From contig NC_079265.1 of assembly GCF_947241705.1 (NCBI RefSeq), forward strand, positions 670,497-734,496: a DNA stretch of 64,000 nt, written 5' to 3'. Below are positions 11,501-21,138 of the stretch, piece by piece. Position numbers and translations under genes: made by a program. Positions within the stretch are counted from its first letter, which is position 1, and each line of letters begins with the position of its first letter. The stretch is from Saccharomyces mikatae IFO 1815. Lineage: Eukaryota; Ascomycota; Saccharomycetes; Saccharomycetales; Saccharomycetaceae. The notes below the pieces were generated by a model that saw nothing but the letters and a program-made list of their open reading frames with translations, had not been told where the DNA came from and made no database searches.

Positions 11501-13319
11501 TCGATACAGTTCTTTCAAGCTCTATCTAATGATCGATTCTGAGATACATAGAATAACATGCTCCTCGAGTGGAATTATTGATGTAGAGAGATATTTGAGA
11601 AATGATGAAACGAACTTGTTTGATCAAGTTCCTAGTTATACACCTTTAGTTAAGACAAGGTATGAGAACGCATTCCGTGATGCTATGATTGATCCACTCC
11701 ATGTTAAAAGGAAATCTCTTAACTGGAATCAAATTGATCAGGTCCTAGCAGGTTATGGTGATTACTTAATAGATAGGAAATGGCACGGATTTAGGGCTAA
11801 ATACGTGGTCTTACCAACAGATATTCCGCCGAATACTTATTCCATGGTCATCAATGGAAAGAGCGAAACTTTGAACCCCGAAGAAATAAGAGTTGAAGGG
11901 TTGAGAAGATTAATTGGCTCAATTACGAGGGCAAGATTAAGAACAGGAAAGGAGAAACAAAGAAGAAAGACCAAAAGAGAAGAAATACAGCCTGAAGTTA
12001 TGTTCTACACTGGCCCACTCTATAGCTTCATTAATGAGCAACAAATATCTTTAGAAAGCTCTGCTATAAATTTCAAAGATTCTATTTTTGTAAACGATAG
12101 CAATCTTTTGAATAAAAATGTGGAATTATCCAAACTAGCGTATCAAATTCAACGCGGTGAAGATCGTATTAATTTGGTTAACAGAAAATGGCACTGGAAA
12201 AAGCATGACAAATGCTTCGTTGGCTCAGAGATGGTTAATTGGCTGATAAGAAACTTTTCTGATATAGATACTCGAGAGGACGCAATTAAATACGGACAAA
12301 AGATCATGAAAGAGGGACTGTTTGTTCACGTATTGAACAGGCACAATTTTTTGGACGGTCATTACTTCTATCAATTTGCACCTGAGTACGGAATAGACAC
12401 AAACAAATTGGAAAAAACGAATTCTCATCGCTCCACGTTATCCGATCCAAAGCTGATGCTGAGGAAAGCTTCCACCGGTAGCTCAAATGATCCGGGCGCT
12501 ATGACTCCCTTCTCTACAGCAGTACCTGCTATGAGTACTTCGAACGTCTCTGTTACCGACAGCAAGGAACCATCACGCCCGATCTTAATGCTAAGTAACT
12601 CCCTTGTTATTGATGTCGATCCTGCGGGCAAATCCACAAAGCAAGAATCGTGTACTGTACATTATGACAGGGTTCATAATCCTGATCACTGTTTCCATAT
12701 AAGATTGGAATGGTTGACTACGACCCCAAAATTAATTGACGACTTGGTTGGGAACTGGTCTAGGTTATGTGAAAGGTACGGTTTGAAAATGATTGAAATC
12801 CCTTGGGAAGAACTTTGCACCATCCCTTCGGTTAACCCATTTCACTCTTTTGTCGAAATTAGGTTAGCTATCAACCCTTGGGACGATCCGGAATTCAAAG
12901 ATAGAGAGCTTTTTGCTAAAAGCAAATTTTACTATCACGTTTATCTTCTGAAAGCATCTGGATTTTTACTAGATAACAGGGCATCCAAATTTTTGCAAAA
13001 TCAAGATATAGAGTTTGATATCATGTATTCATGGGGAAAACCACAGTTCAAGTACGTTCAATATATTCATCATACCGGTGCTTACGTTGCAGAACTGAGG
13101 GAAAACGGCTGTCTGTTTTTAGCTCCCAATAACATTTATATATCTAGAGTGAATCCAGGAAATATAATTGGGAAGATTCATTCCTCATCGACCTTTTCAT
13201 TAGATGCTCAAAAGGTTATTCTAGATTTCAAATCAACTTGTTTAGATTATCAGAAATTAAGGTCAATCTTCTTGGATGCAAAGGAAATGTGGATTACAGG
13301 GAAAATTGTAGAGGACTGA
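8586..13319 (+). CDS. IML1: Iml1, GAP subunit of SEACIT/GATOR1 (DEPDC5 homologue)
   Basis: 1577 residues, slightly shorter than I recall for S. cerevisiae. Iml1 with Npr2 and Npr3 forms SEACIT on the vacuole, the GTPase-activating complex for Gtr1 that turns TORC1 down on amino-acid starvation. A DEP domain is visible at about residues 1190-1265 (NRKWHWKKHDKCFVGSEMVNW). Arg936 in the segment MRLLTGFQICVG corresponds, allowing for the length difference, to the catalytic arginine finger described for Iml1 (R943). A long low-complexity linker (about 580-830) is rich in Ser, Asn and Lys. The ATG at 8586 follows stops in all nearby upstream frames. Confidence 0.97.
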   Translation: MFARLHGKKQRPISSINTQTPRTSNTTHANSISLSSGNLIVGSKRNLREQRDQRTSNRNLISDKKTNDNDNNNNYNKEQLHRHRSAGLKIRPHQAELGYHESRFSENLVMLNLIEFPDIKPGNLVELRTYHKNPSASNGDKKIYFIAKDFDEETKRRAKTSNVSVLSGQLQTLLDLPSRSRIWIKLKPNKADLQADVVEFNIKDCLLNRGDMWVLSSKLVDTCVFMDQRLAFLDSIRGTIKGIYRNGKKIVSGYISEQTRIIFRSESARLIFLIQITDEMWNFEETGEQLFQKMVNSFFPKIFKKWKDIDTHHTITIAFAISMDLSDTSFKDLKPGESLKNSKDYFRIVVDQVSIIHWVDIMETLREEFMEIRKDLLNKQTDKGYSVANGRFSPVIKSNFLELVNFATTILTDPFKQLDLRHTTTHVMIISPGSGLFDVDYSLLRLTGKKLLSLEMTMDLICLSKAPLHIVPLFRYRDFENQLHHCVPLWLSVFFWNDHAKKSNSEWTPRCKIYDLQMMGITENELIQEVDVEYLQLNKKVKSLSEFMNDYDKNAFEVRILPVNSNKKLSNRLNSKFDTVFEDDVVLNTRKIPATATTIHGNTKFIWRAPKSANPAIKDVQKPNVIPDLSIKMIEASTHDDYNTTNDKINTPIPSNNNDLEMSDSLVSLRSGNNQNTSLALDSLKGLSKRNSLKDFTQRVITKFISNMDTTTKNKEIKATLVKDVKDSSLTDTKIPMPPSSDNKINSIKLQNKELIDDNVINNRGNLIIKKNLSIFGLPGKETISGSPSSYLGSSHTRTSSKFSSMSDKVAFIAEGQKLKSENPNSYSFLQRFKHPLNDTWVDIESPSIPVSNEFANELLPIRWKDVWPKQVARKYSKWRSFTTPAELPITISDFPSKDDFERNFIFRNHSVTLNTDREQYNQTYKDLLRDMIYMRLLTGFQICVGRQVEKIELSRESDESETVVNKYLDFSRYSSFKLYLMIDSEIHRITCSSSGIIDVERYLRNDETNLFDQVPSYTPLVKTRYENAFRDAMIDPLHVKRKSLNWNQIDQVLAGYGDYLIDRKWHGFRAKYVVLPTDIPPNTYSMVINGKSETLNPEEIRVEGLRRLIGSITRARLRTGKEKQRRKTKREEIQPEVMFYTGPLYSFINEQQISLESSAINFKDSIFVNDSNLLNKNVELSKLAYQIQRGEDRINLVNRKWHWKKHDKCFVGSEMVNWLIRNFSDIDTREDAIKYGQKIMKEGLFVHVLNRHNFLDGHYFYQFAPEYGIDTNKLEKTNSHRSTLSDPKLMLRKASTGSSNDPGAMTPFSTAVPAMSTSNVSVTDSKEPSRPILMLSNSLVIDVDPAGKSTKQESCTVHYDRVHNPDHCFHIRLEWLTTTPKLIDDLVGNWSRLCERYGLKMIEIPWEELCTIPSVNPFHSFVEIRLAINPWDDPEFKDRELFAKSKFYYHVYLLKASGFLLDNRASKFLQNQDIEFDIMYSWGKPQFKYVQYIHHTGAYVAELRENGCLFLAPNNIYISRVNPGNIIGKIHSSSTFSLDAQKVILDFKSTCLDYQKLRSIFLDAKEMWITGKIVED

Positions 13320-13438
13320 GTAACCCTTGATGGGAAGGGGTCTTAAAAAGCAAATAATATTCTAACATGGATAGTAAAGTATAATATCATTTATTTGTAT
13401 ACAAAGATACACATACATTTATATACTTATCAACCGAC

Positions 13439-14518
13439 CTAAAGTCTTTGAGCAATCTTAATAACATCGCCCAATACACCAGCAGCAGTAACGGCTGCAC
13501 CAGCACCAGCACCTTGAATGACAACAGGATTGGTGTAACGTTTAGTTTTGATAGAAATAACATTATCAGAACCTTTCAATGAAGCAAATGGGTGTGAGTA
13601 ATCGTACTTTTCGATTCCTACGGAGACAGATTTGGTAGCAACATCAACTTTACCAATAAATCTCAATACCTTATTTTCAGCAGCAGCTTCTTTCTTCAAA
13701 TGAGCCAAATCTTTGTCATAATCAGATAACTTTTCCAAAAACTCATCGGCAGATTTGACTGACTCCAATGGTTTTGGAATCAAAGATTGGACTGGGAAAG
13801 AAGTTGGAGATTCAACTTCAACACCAGATATTCTACCAACAATGGTAACCTTTCTAGCAACATCTAAACCATTTAAATCGTCTCTTGGATCTGGTTCAGT
13901 GTAGCCCAATTTCTTAGCAACTTTGACAACATCTGAAAATTTGATGTCATTGGCTTCACTAGTGGAAAATTCGTTGAAAATATAGGATAGAGTACCAGAG
14001 AATATACCTTCAATTTTTTCAACTTCGTCACCGGTTTGAATAATTTCTCTCAAAAAGCTAATGATTGGCAAGCCCGCACCGACGGTGGCTTCATGGTAGA
14101 CTAAACCGTTGGTTGGCTTATTTGAGAAAAGTGCCTTCCAGGTAGCCAAGTCAGAGGAAAATGCCTTCTTGTTAGGAGTAGCAATAGAAATACCATTTTC
14201 AACAAACTTGGTATAAAAACCAGCGATGTAAGCACTTGAAGTGTTATCAACCAGAATCACTGGTTTAGGTGAAGTCTTCAAATGTGCAATTAAGTCATCC
14301 AAAGGCAATGTCTTGCTAGTGGCAGCTGCCAAAGCAGCTTTCCAGTCGGAACCAACATCCAATGGTGCAAAGTCCTTAGAGATCAAAGACCGTTCAGCTT
14401 CAGCCAAAAGAACCAAATTGTAAGTGATGGTGGACTTCATGGCCAACAATTGATCCAAGAAAGATGAACCAACAACACCGGCGCCGATAACGGCAACGTT
14501 AACAACTTTTGTGCTCAT
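13439..14518 (-). CDS. HOM6: Homoserine dehydrogenase
   Basis: 359 residues, the exact family length. It reduces aspartate semialdehyde to homoserine with NAD(P)H, the last shared step to threonine and methionine. An N-terminal Rossmann fold carries the dinucleotide loop GAGVVG (residues 13-18). The catalytic segment around Glu208-Asp219-Lys223 (TEPDPRDDLNGLDVARK) is intact. There is no C-terminal ACT domain, as is normal for the fungal monofunctional enzyme. Highly conserved relative to S. cerevisiae (YJR139C). It is convergent with IML1 (120 bp apart). I saw no clear Gcn4 (TGASTCA) site in the 228-bp upstream gap. Confidence 0.98.
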   Translation of the reverse strand: MSTKVVNVAVIGAGVVGSSFLDQLLAMKSTITYNLVLLAEAERSLISKDFAPLDVGSDWKAALAAATSKTLPLDDLIAHLKTSPKPVILVDNTSSAYIAGFYTKFVENGISIATPNKKAFSSDLATWKALFSNKPTNGLVYHEATVGAGLPIISFLREIIQTGDEVEKIEGIFSGTLSYIFNEFSTSEANDIKFSDVVKVAKKLGYTEPDPRDDLNGLDVARKVTIVGRISGVEVESPTSFPVQSLIPKPLESVKSADEFLEKLSDYDKDLAHLKKEAAAENKVLRFIGKVDVATKSVSVGIEKYDYSHPFASLKGSDNVISIKTKRYTNPVVIQGAGAGAAVTAAGVLGDVIKIAQRL

Positions 14519-14745
14519 TTTTCTCTATTATTTTTATTGATGATAATATCTGTTTTACTTAAACAATCCTGTGTGCGCAGCAGGGAAAATTGACTTTAAC
14601 AAACGTTTGTCACTAATCTCAATACCTACATATTCTTTATACATTTTTCCTCCCAACCATCTGCTCAACTCTACAACTTAGAGCACATTTCTTGCAGCTT
14701 GGTCATCAACACATCCGTACACCGCTACCAATAGGTTTCAAAAAC

Positions 14746-17700
14746 TCACGTGATCTTGTCTACTAATAGTCTTATTCTATCAAAAACTTCCTTCTTGGTA
14801 ACACGTTTCTTTACTGCACTTGGCTTAGAGTTGGAGTCTGGAGTGCTCTTTGATGTCACAGAACCAGATGATGGTGGTACCGGGCTACTCTCGTTGTTCT
14901 CTGTTACGAAGGATTGATGCCGTTGAGCTAGAGGATAGTAGAGATACTCGAAGTAAATTCCAAGACAGACACTGTCGAAGGCAATTCCACTGTGTCCCTT
15001 CTTCAGCTGGAATGCGAGTTTTAGCCCAGAAGATATTTCTTCGGGATACTTATCTTGGTCAAAAACCTGGTTTAATTGTTCACTTATTTTCAGGAAATTT
15101 TGGTAGTTAAGTGTGGGAAGTATCTGCTCCACATAGCTCTTATTCTGTAATTGCAATTTAATTTTGGCACTTTGCGTATACACGTTAATGGCACGTTCTA
15201 AAAGTTCATTTATGTTCACAGTTCCAGAACTGAAACGCCTTAGTTTCTTTATAACGAGACCAGTTGTATTGAAGTCTTTTATTGCGAAAAGCAAGTCCAA
15301 ATACAAAATCAAATACTGATATGTATAGATAAAATGTTTCCCTGGCCTCTCGAAATCTGGTTTCCATATATTAACCAGGTTTTTATTGATGCTTTTTGCG
15401 GATATTAGGCTATCCATCTCTTTCAAAGCGCCATCCACATTACCAAAGTCATCAAACAATATCCGTGCTATTCTGTAACGAGGTCTGTGCTGCCATTTCT
15501 TTTTATCAACAGATAACAAAAAGTGAAGCAATCTCATAATCTTATCAAAAAAAACTTTTTCTTGGTAGTCCCATGCCAGTCCTTCGTCGTTAACCCAAAA
15601 TCCCTCTTGTTCCTGGAAAAATTGGCTATCCTTAGACAGCAAGGCAAGAGCTGCATTAATATTCAAAGAGCCTTTTTTTACCCACTTGTAACAGGCATTA
15701 ACTAATAGATAATGTGGCTCTATAATTGGGTCTTTAGCAGGCGATGATTCATGTGCTAATTCACAACTTTGTGTAATATAGCTAGCAACTAATTTGCAAT
15801 TATTCCCTCCGTCTGTTTTGAAAAAGAACTTTGCCAGACTATAAAAGCTAAACCAGTTCAACATAAAAGCACCATCCTGTAACTTGATATCGCTCGATAA
15901 AGAACAAGCCCTGTTAAAACACAAAAATATGCTCTGTTCAATGTTGAAGTCCGAGATTGTAGTGATTTTCATTGTTTTCTCCATTACTACGTCCCCAGTC
16001 TCAGACAATCTCATCGTATTTTCTGCGCAGCTTTTCCATTTGAAACAGAGTTTATTCATAGGATTGTAGTAGCCGCTAATCAGCATAGATCCTAAGTCAT
16101 CCAAAGCCTCTAGTAAAATCTTCTTATCATCCATGGTTCGATCCGACCTACTATAATAAATAGAAATGGCCATTGAATAGCATAAAATTGCCTTTCGTTG
16201 TGTCAGAGCAATAACTTCTTTTTTCTCGGGAACTGTGATTTTATCCGATGTCCATATTAAATCGTCTTCAACTATGTAGGTGTAGCACTTTCCGAGCAAT
16301 ATCCAGCTTTCGAAACGGTTTGTGTTATATATAATGTCATTTTTTAACATTCTGATAATGGAATCCAGTTCAGATGGTCTTGCCTGCATAGACTTTTTCC
16401 TCATTTTGTATAATCCCAAGGACTGCAAGCTGGATACATAGAACAGACCAGCTGTCATGCCTTGCTGCAACTCGTCACGCGGAGTAGTTAAATATAAACT
16501 AGTGACACCAGAAAACGTATTCTTCAATAGATCTGCCGTTATTGGCTTTGATAGATATTCATTCAATAGAAATGAGTTTCTAGATATGATGTGGTTATCC
16601 ATAGTTGATGGATCACCAATTTTTTCTATGATATTATCCATAATTTGCTTTAGGGTAGTCTTTGACGATGAAAGGTAAGGATTTTTGTTTTGATACTGCA
16701 GTTTGATCAAATATGTTCCTAGAGGTAAAGAATGTATCTTTTCCATCTCTACCGCTTTTGTTTCATGCAAATCTGGGCTAAAGTTATCACTGGCTATTGT
16801 GTAATGATATCTGCACCATAGTATCTGTTTCAATTGTAAAAACGAATCGTTGTTAATGAATAGGCACAACAGTTTCTCAGATAAATCCAAAAATTTTCCA
16901 TTTGATGCATCACAGAAATGGAAATATCCAAAAAGAGTATGTAGTGACCAAATTACTTCCGTAGTTTCAATACCTTGTTCGGCAGGCGTGTTGCGCCTTG
17001 CTTGAATATTATAATAATAGAGTATTAATGTCGCGAGATCTATTATTATGTCTTTCATTTTTCCTGAAGATTTCGATGCTCTTTTGAAAAACGACCTATT
17101 AGAACTGTCGTTGACTGCAGAACTTTCATAGAAAAGGACAGTATAAAAAAAGAAGAATGTTTGCAGCAGTTTTTCAAACATACAATTATCTATCACAAAA
17201 TTACTATCTTCCCACATATTCAAGTTCAAGATCTTGCTTAACTGGCTGGAAAAATAACCGATTGCTGTCAGTACTGTTAATAACATCTGATGCCTTGCAT
17301 GAGAGTTTGATTCGCTGTAGAAGGGGGACGTCAAGACGTTCCTCATGAAATCAAGCACGTGAAAATAAATTCTCTGTACATCTTGTATGCTGGACTTTTT
17401 AACATATGATGAAAAAAGAACACCCCAGAGTCTAATTTTCAGTAGGAATGGCGAGTTGAAAATGAAAGAAACCATCTCCTCATCAATAGCTGACTCATTA
17501 GTCGAAGGGTATAATATGTGTAAAAGAACTCGCTCTAGGGTTTCCAGATGATTATCTGAATGATTGTCAGGGTTCGTATCTTCAGCTATATCTTCAACTG
17601 TTATATTTTGTATTATTCTGATTTTCCTTTTCTGAGATTGAACTGTATTTAGGTTTAATGCCGGTATATGACGATAGTTTGGATACGCAATATCTAAAGA

Positions 17701-19692
17701 AGAATCTGAGTCCTTTATAGTACTCTCTAAAGACGTCAAAGTTTCAGAGAGCCTACTATCAACTATATCACAGGTATACTGCAAGAAGCAGTAATGAGTC
17801 CATTGAAAGTGAACATACAGTTTCGTATCTTTTTCCTCTGCAATCTGCTCTAGTAAGGTATGCCAGAACCTTATTCTTTTCTCAACCTTATTTCTTTGAC
17901 TTTTTAAGTCTGCTGACTTGTGCCCTTGAATCCGTTTATTCGTGATTTCTTCCACAATGTTCCCCAAATGGTTAACAAGCAGTTCGTAAATCGATAAAGC
18001 CAAATACTTGCATTGCTCTTTATTTTTACTTATAAAAGCAAAAATGTTTGACTCGATTCCAAAAACGAACCATAGAACTATCTTAAGAAGCTGAGATTCC
18101 CAAACGTAATCTATGACGAGACGTCTTTCATTACTTACATCATAAGTTCCAAGCAGTTTAAATAGTAACTTCAAACGCACCTGGTGAAAGTGAAGATTGC
18201 CTGCATTAACTTCCGAAATAAACAATTTGATGTGATTCGAATCCAAGTCACTTAAATATCTAGGAAAGCTCTCTTTATCATCAAATGCATTAGACTTCAA
18301 AAGTGCATTTAGTTGAAACAATTCTTCATTTTCGTTGGAACCACTAGATAAATAATCGTTTTGGTTGAAAATATCGGTATATCTACTGTTCCAAGATTTC
18401 AGACATTCATAGAGATCTGTATAGGGAATTAATATCTCAGGTTGTTTGCCATTCGAGCCTATGAGGAATTTGGAGGTAAAGGTATCAAAATCACAAAACG
18501 GTAGAACATGAACATACGATAGTAACGTGTTGAACTCAGCAAAAAATTTCTTATGAACGTCCATAACATATTCCTTTGAGTTTTCCTGTTCCCTCTCCTT
18601 GAAGCGCTTACTACTTCTTTGAAGAGGCTTCGTGCTATCCACATGTTCGTCAGGTCTCTTGTTGGGCCTCGGTTCTTCACTGGTCTGAGTTTCCGATGGG
18701 GCCATATTACCACCCTTATCCTCCAATTGTACACTCTCCTTTTCTTGCTCGTCCTCTTGCCGTTCCAAATCTTTTTCTAAGGATGGTGTGTTATTGATTG
18801 ATTCCGATAATTCGAACTTAACAGCTTCAATAGGTTCTTCGATTTCATTATATGGATCCATATTTCTACCGATAAGGGACGATGTTTTAATGTTAGGTAG
18901 CAGATTCTTCAAAGCCTTTGCAACTTCATCCCACGATTCTTCATTCAATGTGACATTAAACACGTCCAAATTTCTCATTATTTCTTCATCCTGCCTTTTC
19001 ATTTCTGATATTCTGGAGAGAATTGGTCCAAAATCCAGCGGCTCAGGTTTAATATCTTTGTACTTATCCAAATGATATTTCTCAAAGATAGTCTTATCTG
19101 ATAAATTGGGGATTAGAAGTTTATTCGTAAGGTCTATGTAATTATTCATCATCAGAGTCACATCATTCAAAAGAAATTTACGGTGTCGTCCTAGTAGAAG
19201 TGAGAGATTCTCCTCTTTAGTGAACTCATACTCTGAAATCAAACGCTCCAATTTGACACTATTAAAACCTTTAAAGATACGAGTCAGTAAATCTGTAACT
19301 GTAAAATCAGCATCGCTGTGTTGAATAGATTCAACCAAATTCTCCACTGCCTTTAAAATACAATTAACCAATTCTTGTGAGTTTAATTTTTCATAATTAT
19401 TCTCCAAGTACAAATGATAATACATCCCTCTGTTTCTATAACATAAATATCGGAGATTATCTAACGTAGGAGAGGAATTGCGATACATTCCCCACTTATC
19501 AGGTTTGATGACATCAATTTGGAAAAGCTCTTGAAACTTGCTATCCGATTTTTTAAAATCATTGTTCTTTAGATCAATCAAAGCATCTTGTAAAATATTA
19601 AAGCTCTGTTCGATCTGGAGTTCTCTCGAATGTTCCTCTGCCTCGTATAGTTCACCTTCAATATTTGAATTGAGAGCATTGAACATAGACAT
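14746..19692 (-). CDS. HIR3: Hir3, subunit of the HIR nucleosome-assembly complex
   Basis: 1648 residues, the length I recall for S. cerevisiae Hir3 (YJR140C). The HIR complex (Hir1, Hir2, Hir3, Hpc2) represses histone genes outside S phase and deposits H3-H4 independently of replication with Asf1; Hir3 is the scaffold related to animal CABIN1. The protein is mainly helical with TPR-like stretches. It has an acidic, charged low-complexity segment around residues 300-375 (glutamate-rich, then lysine/arginine-rich) and a Ser/Pro-rich C-terminal tail with basic residues. It starts with MSM, with a second ATG two codons in. The gene is divergent from IPA1. Confidence 0.96.
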   Translation of the reverse strand: MSMFNALNSNIEGELYEAEEHSRELQIEQSFNILQDALIDLKNNDFKKSDSKFQELFQIDVIKPDKWGMYRNSSPTLDNLRYLCYRNRGMYYHLYLENNYEKLNSQELVNCILKAVENLVESIQHSDADFTVTDLLTRIFKGFNSVKLERLISEYEFTKEENLSLLLGRHRKFLLNDVTLMMNNYIDLTNKLLIPNLSDKTIFEKYHLDKYKDIKPEPLDFGPILSRISEMKRQDEEIMRNLDVFNVTLNEESWDEVAKALKNLLPNIKTSSLIGRNMDPYNEIEEPIEAVKFELSESINNTPSLEKDLERQEDEQEKESVQLEDKGGNMAPSETQTSEEPRPNKRPDEHVDSTKPLQRSSKRFKEREQENSKEYVMDVHKKFFAEFNTLLSYVHVLPFCDFDTFTSKFLIGSNGKQPEILIPYTDLYECLKSWNSRYTDIFNQNDYLSSGSNENEELFQLNALLKSNAFDDKESFPRYLSDLDSNHIKLFISEVNAGNLHFHQVRLKLLFKLLGTYDVSNERRLVIDYVWESQLLKIVLWFVFGIESNIFAFISKNKEQCKYLALSIYELLVNHLGNIVEEITNKRIQGHKSADLKSQRNKVEKRIRFWHTLLEQIAEEKDTKLYVHFQWTHYCFLQYTCDIVDSRLSETLTSLESTIKDSDSSLDIAYPNYRHIPALNLNTVQSQKRKIRIIQNITVEDIAEDTNPDNHSDNHLETLERVLLHILYPSTNESAIDEEMVSFIFNSPFLLKIRLWGVLFSSYVKKSSIQDVQRIYFHVLDFMRNVLTSPFYSESNSHARHQMLLTVLTAIGYFSSQLSKILNLNMWEDSNFVIDNCMFEKLLQTFFFFYTVLFYESSAVNDSSNRSFFKRASKSSGKMKDIIIDLATLILYYYNIQARRNTPAEQGIETTEVIWSLHTLFGYFHFCDASNGKFLDLSEKLLCLFINNDSFLQLKQILWCRYHYTIASDNFSPDLHETKAVEMEKIHSLPLGTYLIKLQYQNKNPYLSSSKTTLKQIMDNIIEKIGDPSTMDNHIISRNSFLLNEYLSKPITADLLKNTFSGVTSLYLTTPRDELQQGMTAGLFYVSSLQSLGLYKMRKKSMQARPSELDSIIRMLKNDIIYNTNRFESWILLGKCYTYIVEDDLIWTSDKITVPEKKEVIALTQRKAILCYSMAISIYYSRSDRTMDDKKILLEALDDLGSMLISGYYNPMNKLCFKWKSCAENTMRLSETGDVVMEKTMKITTISDFNIEQSIFLCFNRACSLSSDIKLQDGAFMLNWFSFYSLAKFFFKTDGGNNCKLVASYITQSCELAHESSPAKDPIIEPHYLLVNACYKWVKKGSLNINAALALLSKDSQFFQEQEGFWVNDEGLAWDYQEKVFFDKIMRLLHFLLSVDKKKWQHRPRYRIARILFDDFGNVDGALKEMDSLISAKSINKNLVNIWKPDFERPGKHFIYTYQYLILYLDLLFAIKDFNTTGLVIKKLRRFSSGTVNINELLERAINVYTQSAKIKLQLQNKSYVEQILPTLNYQNFLKISEQLNQVFDQDKYPEEISSGLKLAFQLKKGHSGIAFDSVCLGIYFEYLYYPLAQRHQSFVTENNESSPVPPSSGSVTSKSTPDSNSKPSAVKKRVTKKEVFDRIRLLVDKIT

Positions 19693-19905
19693 GGTATACT
19701 TTCTTTATACTCTGTGATGAGTTTCCAACTCCTGATAGTGCTTTATGAACTTGGCTTCTGCTGTTTATTTCTGCATCAGCTCCTGACAAACGTGAACATT
19801 TTAGTAAGAGGAATTTCGCGATGGTGTTATATAATAAGCTGTTAAATTTAAAATGAAAAAAAAGAACAAGACAGGAGGATAAAGAAAAGGACAAATGCAA
19901 CGGTG

Positions 19906-20952
19906 ATGGTCCAGTATGTGGTAGAATGGTTACCAAGAATTGAAAGCATTTCAGTAGTAGTAGAAGGCTGGAAGCAGGTCGAAATTAGGTGCTTGAAGAG
20001 TACTTTGTTGAGCATATCTGACGATGAAGGGCAGGTAGAGGATATTTCACTTCCAGTAGAAGTTAAAGAAAGTGTTAACATTTCCTCCAAGTTCAAAAAT
20101 AGAGACAAATCATTGGAATGGATTTTGAAGTTAAAAAGCAAACCTTCAAAGGATTACGATAGTTCCATCATGTCACTACCAGATGGAAAATGGACTAAAG
20201 AAGACCTTCATTTAGATTCTGATTTTTCAATAGAATGTCTCAACTGTAAACAACAAATTATAAGTAGGTATAACTGTCAAGTTGTTAATGATATGCCTTC
20301 AGAGTTCTGGTTCGAGTTAATGGATTATTGGCATTGTCATAAACCAGATGTGAAGAAAGGAAAATCGGCTTCTTACACAAATTTTGAAACGCTGAAACCA
20401 TCAAGAAACGAGATCCTAATCGGAAGTTCTTATTTTCAGGGTACTCCTGCCACGCTTGAGAATGTAATAATTGGAAAGGATAATGTTGAGGTATTATGCA
20501 AAAAGTGCTCAGTAGCATTAGGTCAATTGACTGTTGATTCGCTTTACAAATTACATAAGTGGAAGCTGCAATTAATGCGCAATGGAAATACATACAAATT
20601 TTCTCCAGAATGGGATGTCACACTTTCTCTGATAAACATTGTTAAGGCGAACTCCTGTAGATACGCCCTCCTGAAGAGTGGAGCAGAACTACTGCTAGTC
20701 TGGATATTTTCCGTTGACATTGGAGTCACATTGACCGGGAATAGAAAATTCAAGAGGTCTATGAAGTTGCTTTATACAAAAAATGTTACCACAATAAACC
20801 AATTTCTCGAACGGCAAGTGGTCGAGGAACTAAATCCTCAAGAAACTACCTTTAAAGCATTTTACAATAACCTTTTAACAGTTAATGCACTTCTACCTTC
20901 AAATATGAAAAAGATGGGTGAATGGACTATCAGTTACACCTCATTAGTCTGA
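19906..20952 (+). CDS. IPA1: Ipa1, mRNA 3'-end processing factor (UBE3D-like)
   Basis: 348 residues from the ATG at 19906; the frame extends one codon upstream only as GTG. It is the orthologue of YJR141W, an essential protein needed for pre-mRNA cleavage and polyadenylation. The family (HECT-like/UBE3D) is proposed to act as an E3-like factor on the processing machinery. Two Cys-X2-Cys knuckles are visible, CLNC (about residue 112) and CKKC (about 198), likely metal ligands. A three-codon upstream frame (ATG at 19895, stop TGA at 19904-19906) overlaps the main ATG as TGATG, which could affect initiation if the mRNA starts upstream of it. Confidence 0.94.
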   Translation: MVQYVVEWLPRIESISVVVEGWKQVEIRCLKSTLLSISDDEGQVEDISLPVEVKESVNISSKFKNRDKSLEWILKLKSKPSKDYDSSIMSLPDGKWTKEDLHLDSDFSIECLNCKQQIISRYNCQVVNDMPSEFWFELMDYWHCHKPDVKKGKSASYTNFETLKPSRNEILIGSSYFQGTPATLENVIIGKDNVEVLCKKCSVALGQLTVDSLYKLHKWKLQLMRNGNTYKFSPEWDVTLSLINIVKANSCRYALLKSGAELLLVWIFSVDIGVTLTGNRKFKRSMKLLYTKNVTTINQFLERQVVEELNPQETTFKAFYNNLLTVNALLPSNMKKMGEWTISYTSLV

Positions 20953-21138
20953 TTATGAGAGTTGTATTTTTTGAATTCGTATAAGTATAGAGATCGAGTA
21001 ATAAGTAGGTTTTTTTTTTTAGCATACAAATATAGGATCCAATTGTTTGACCGAAGAGTGGTACAACAATAAGGTTCATCACCTTATCACATATAGCGAT
21101 TTCTGAATAAGAAAAACCAAACAATCAATCCTATAATA

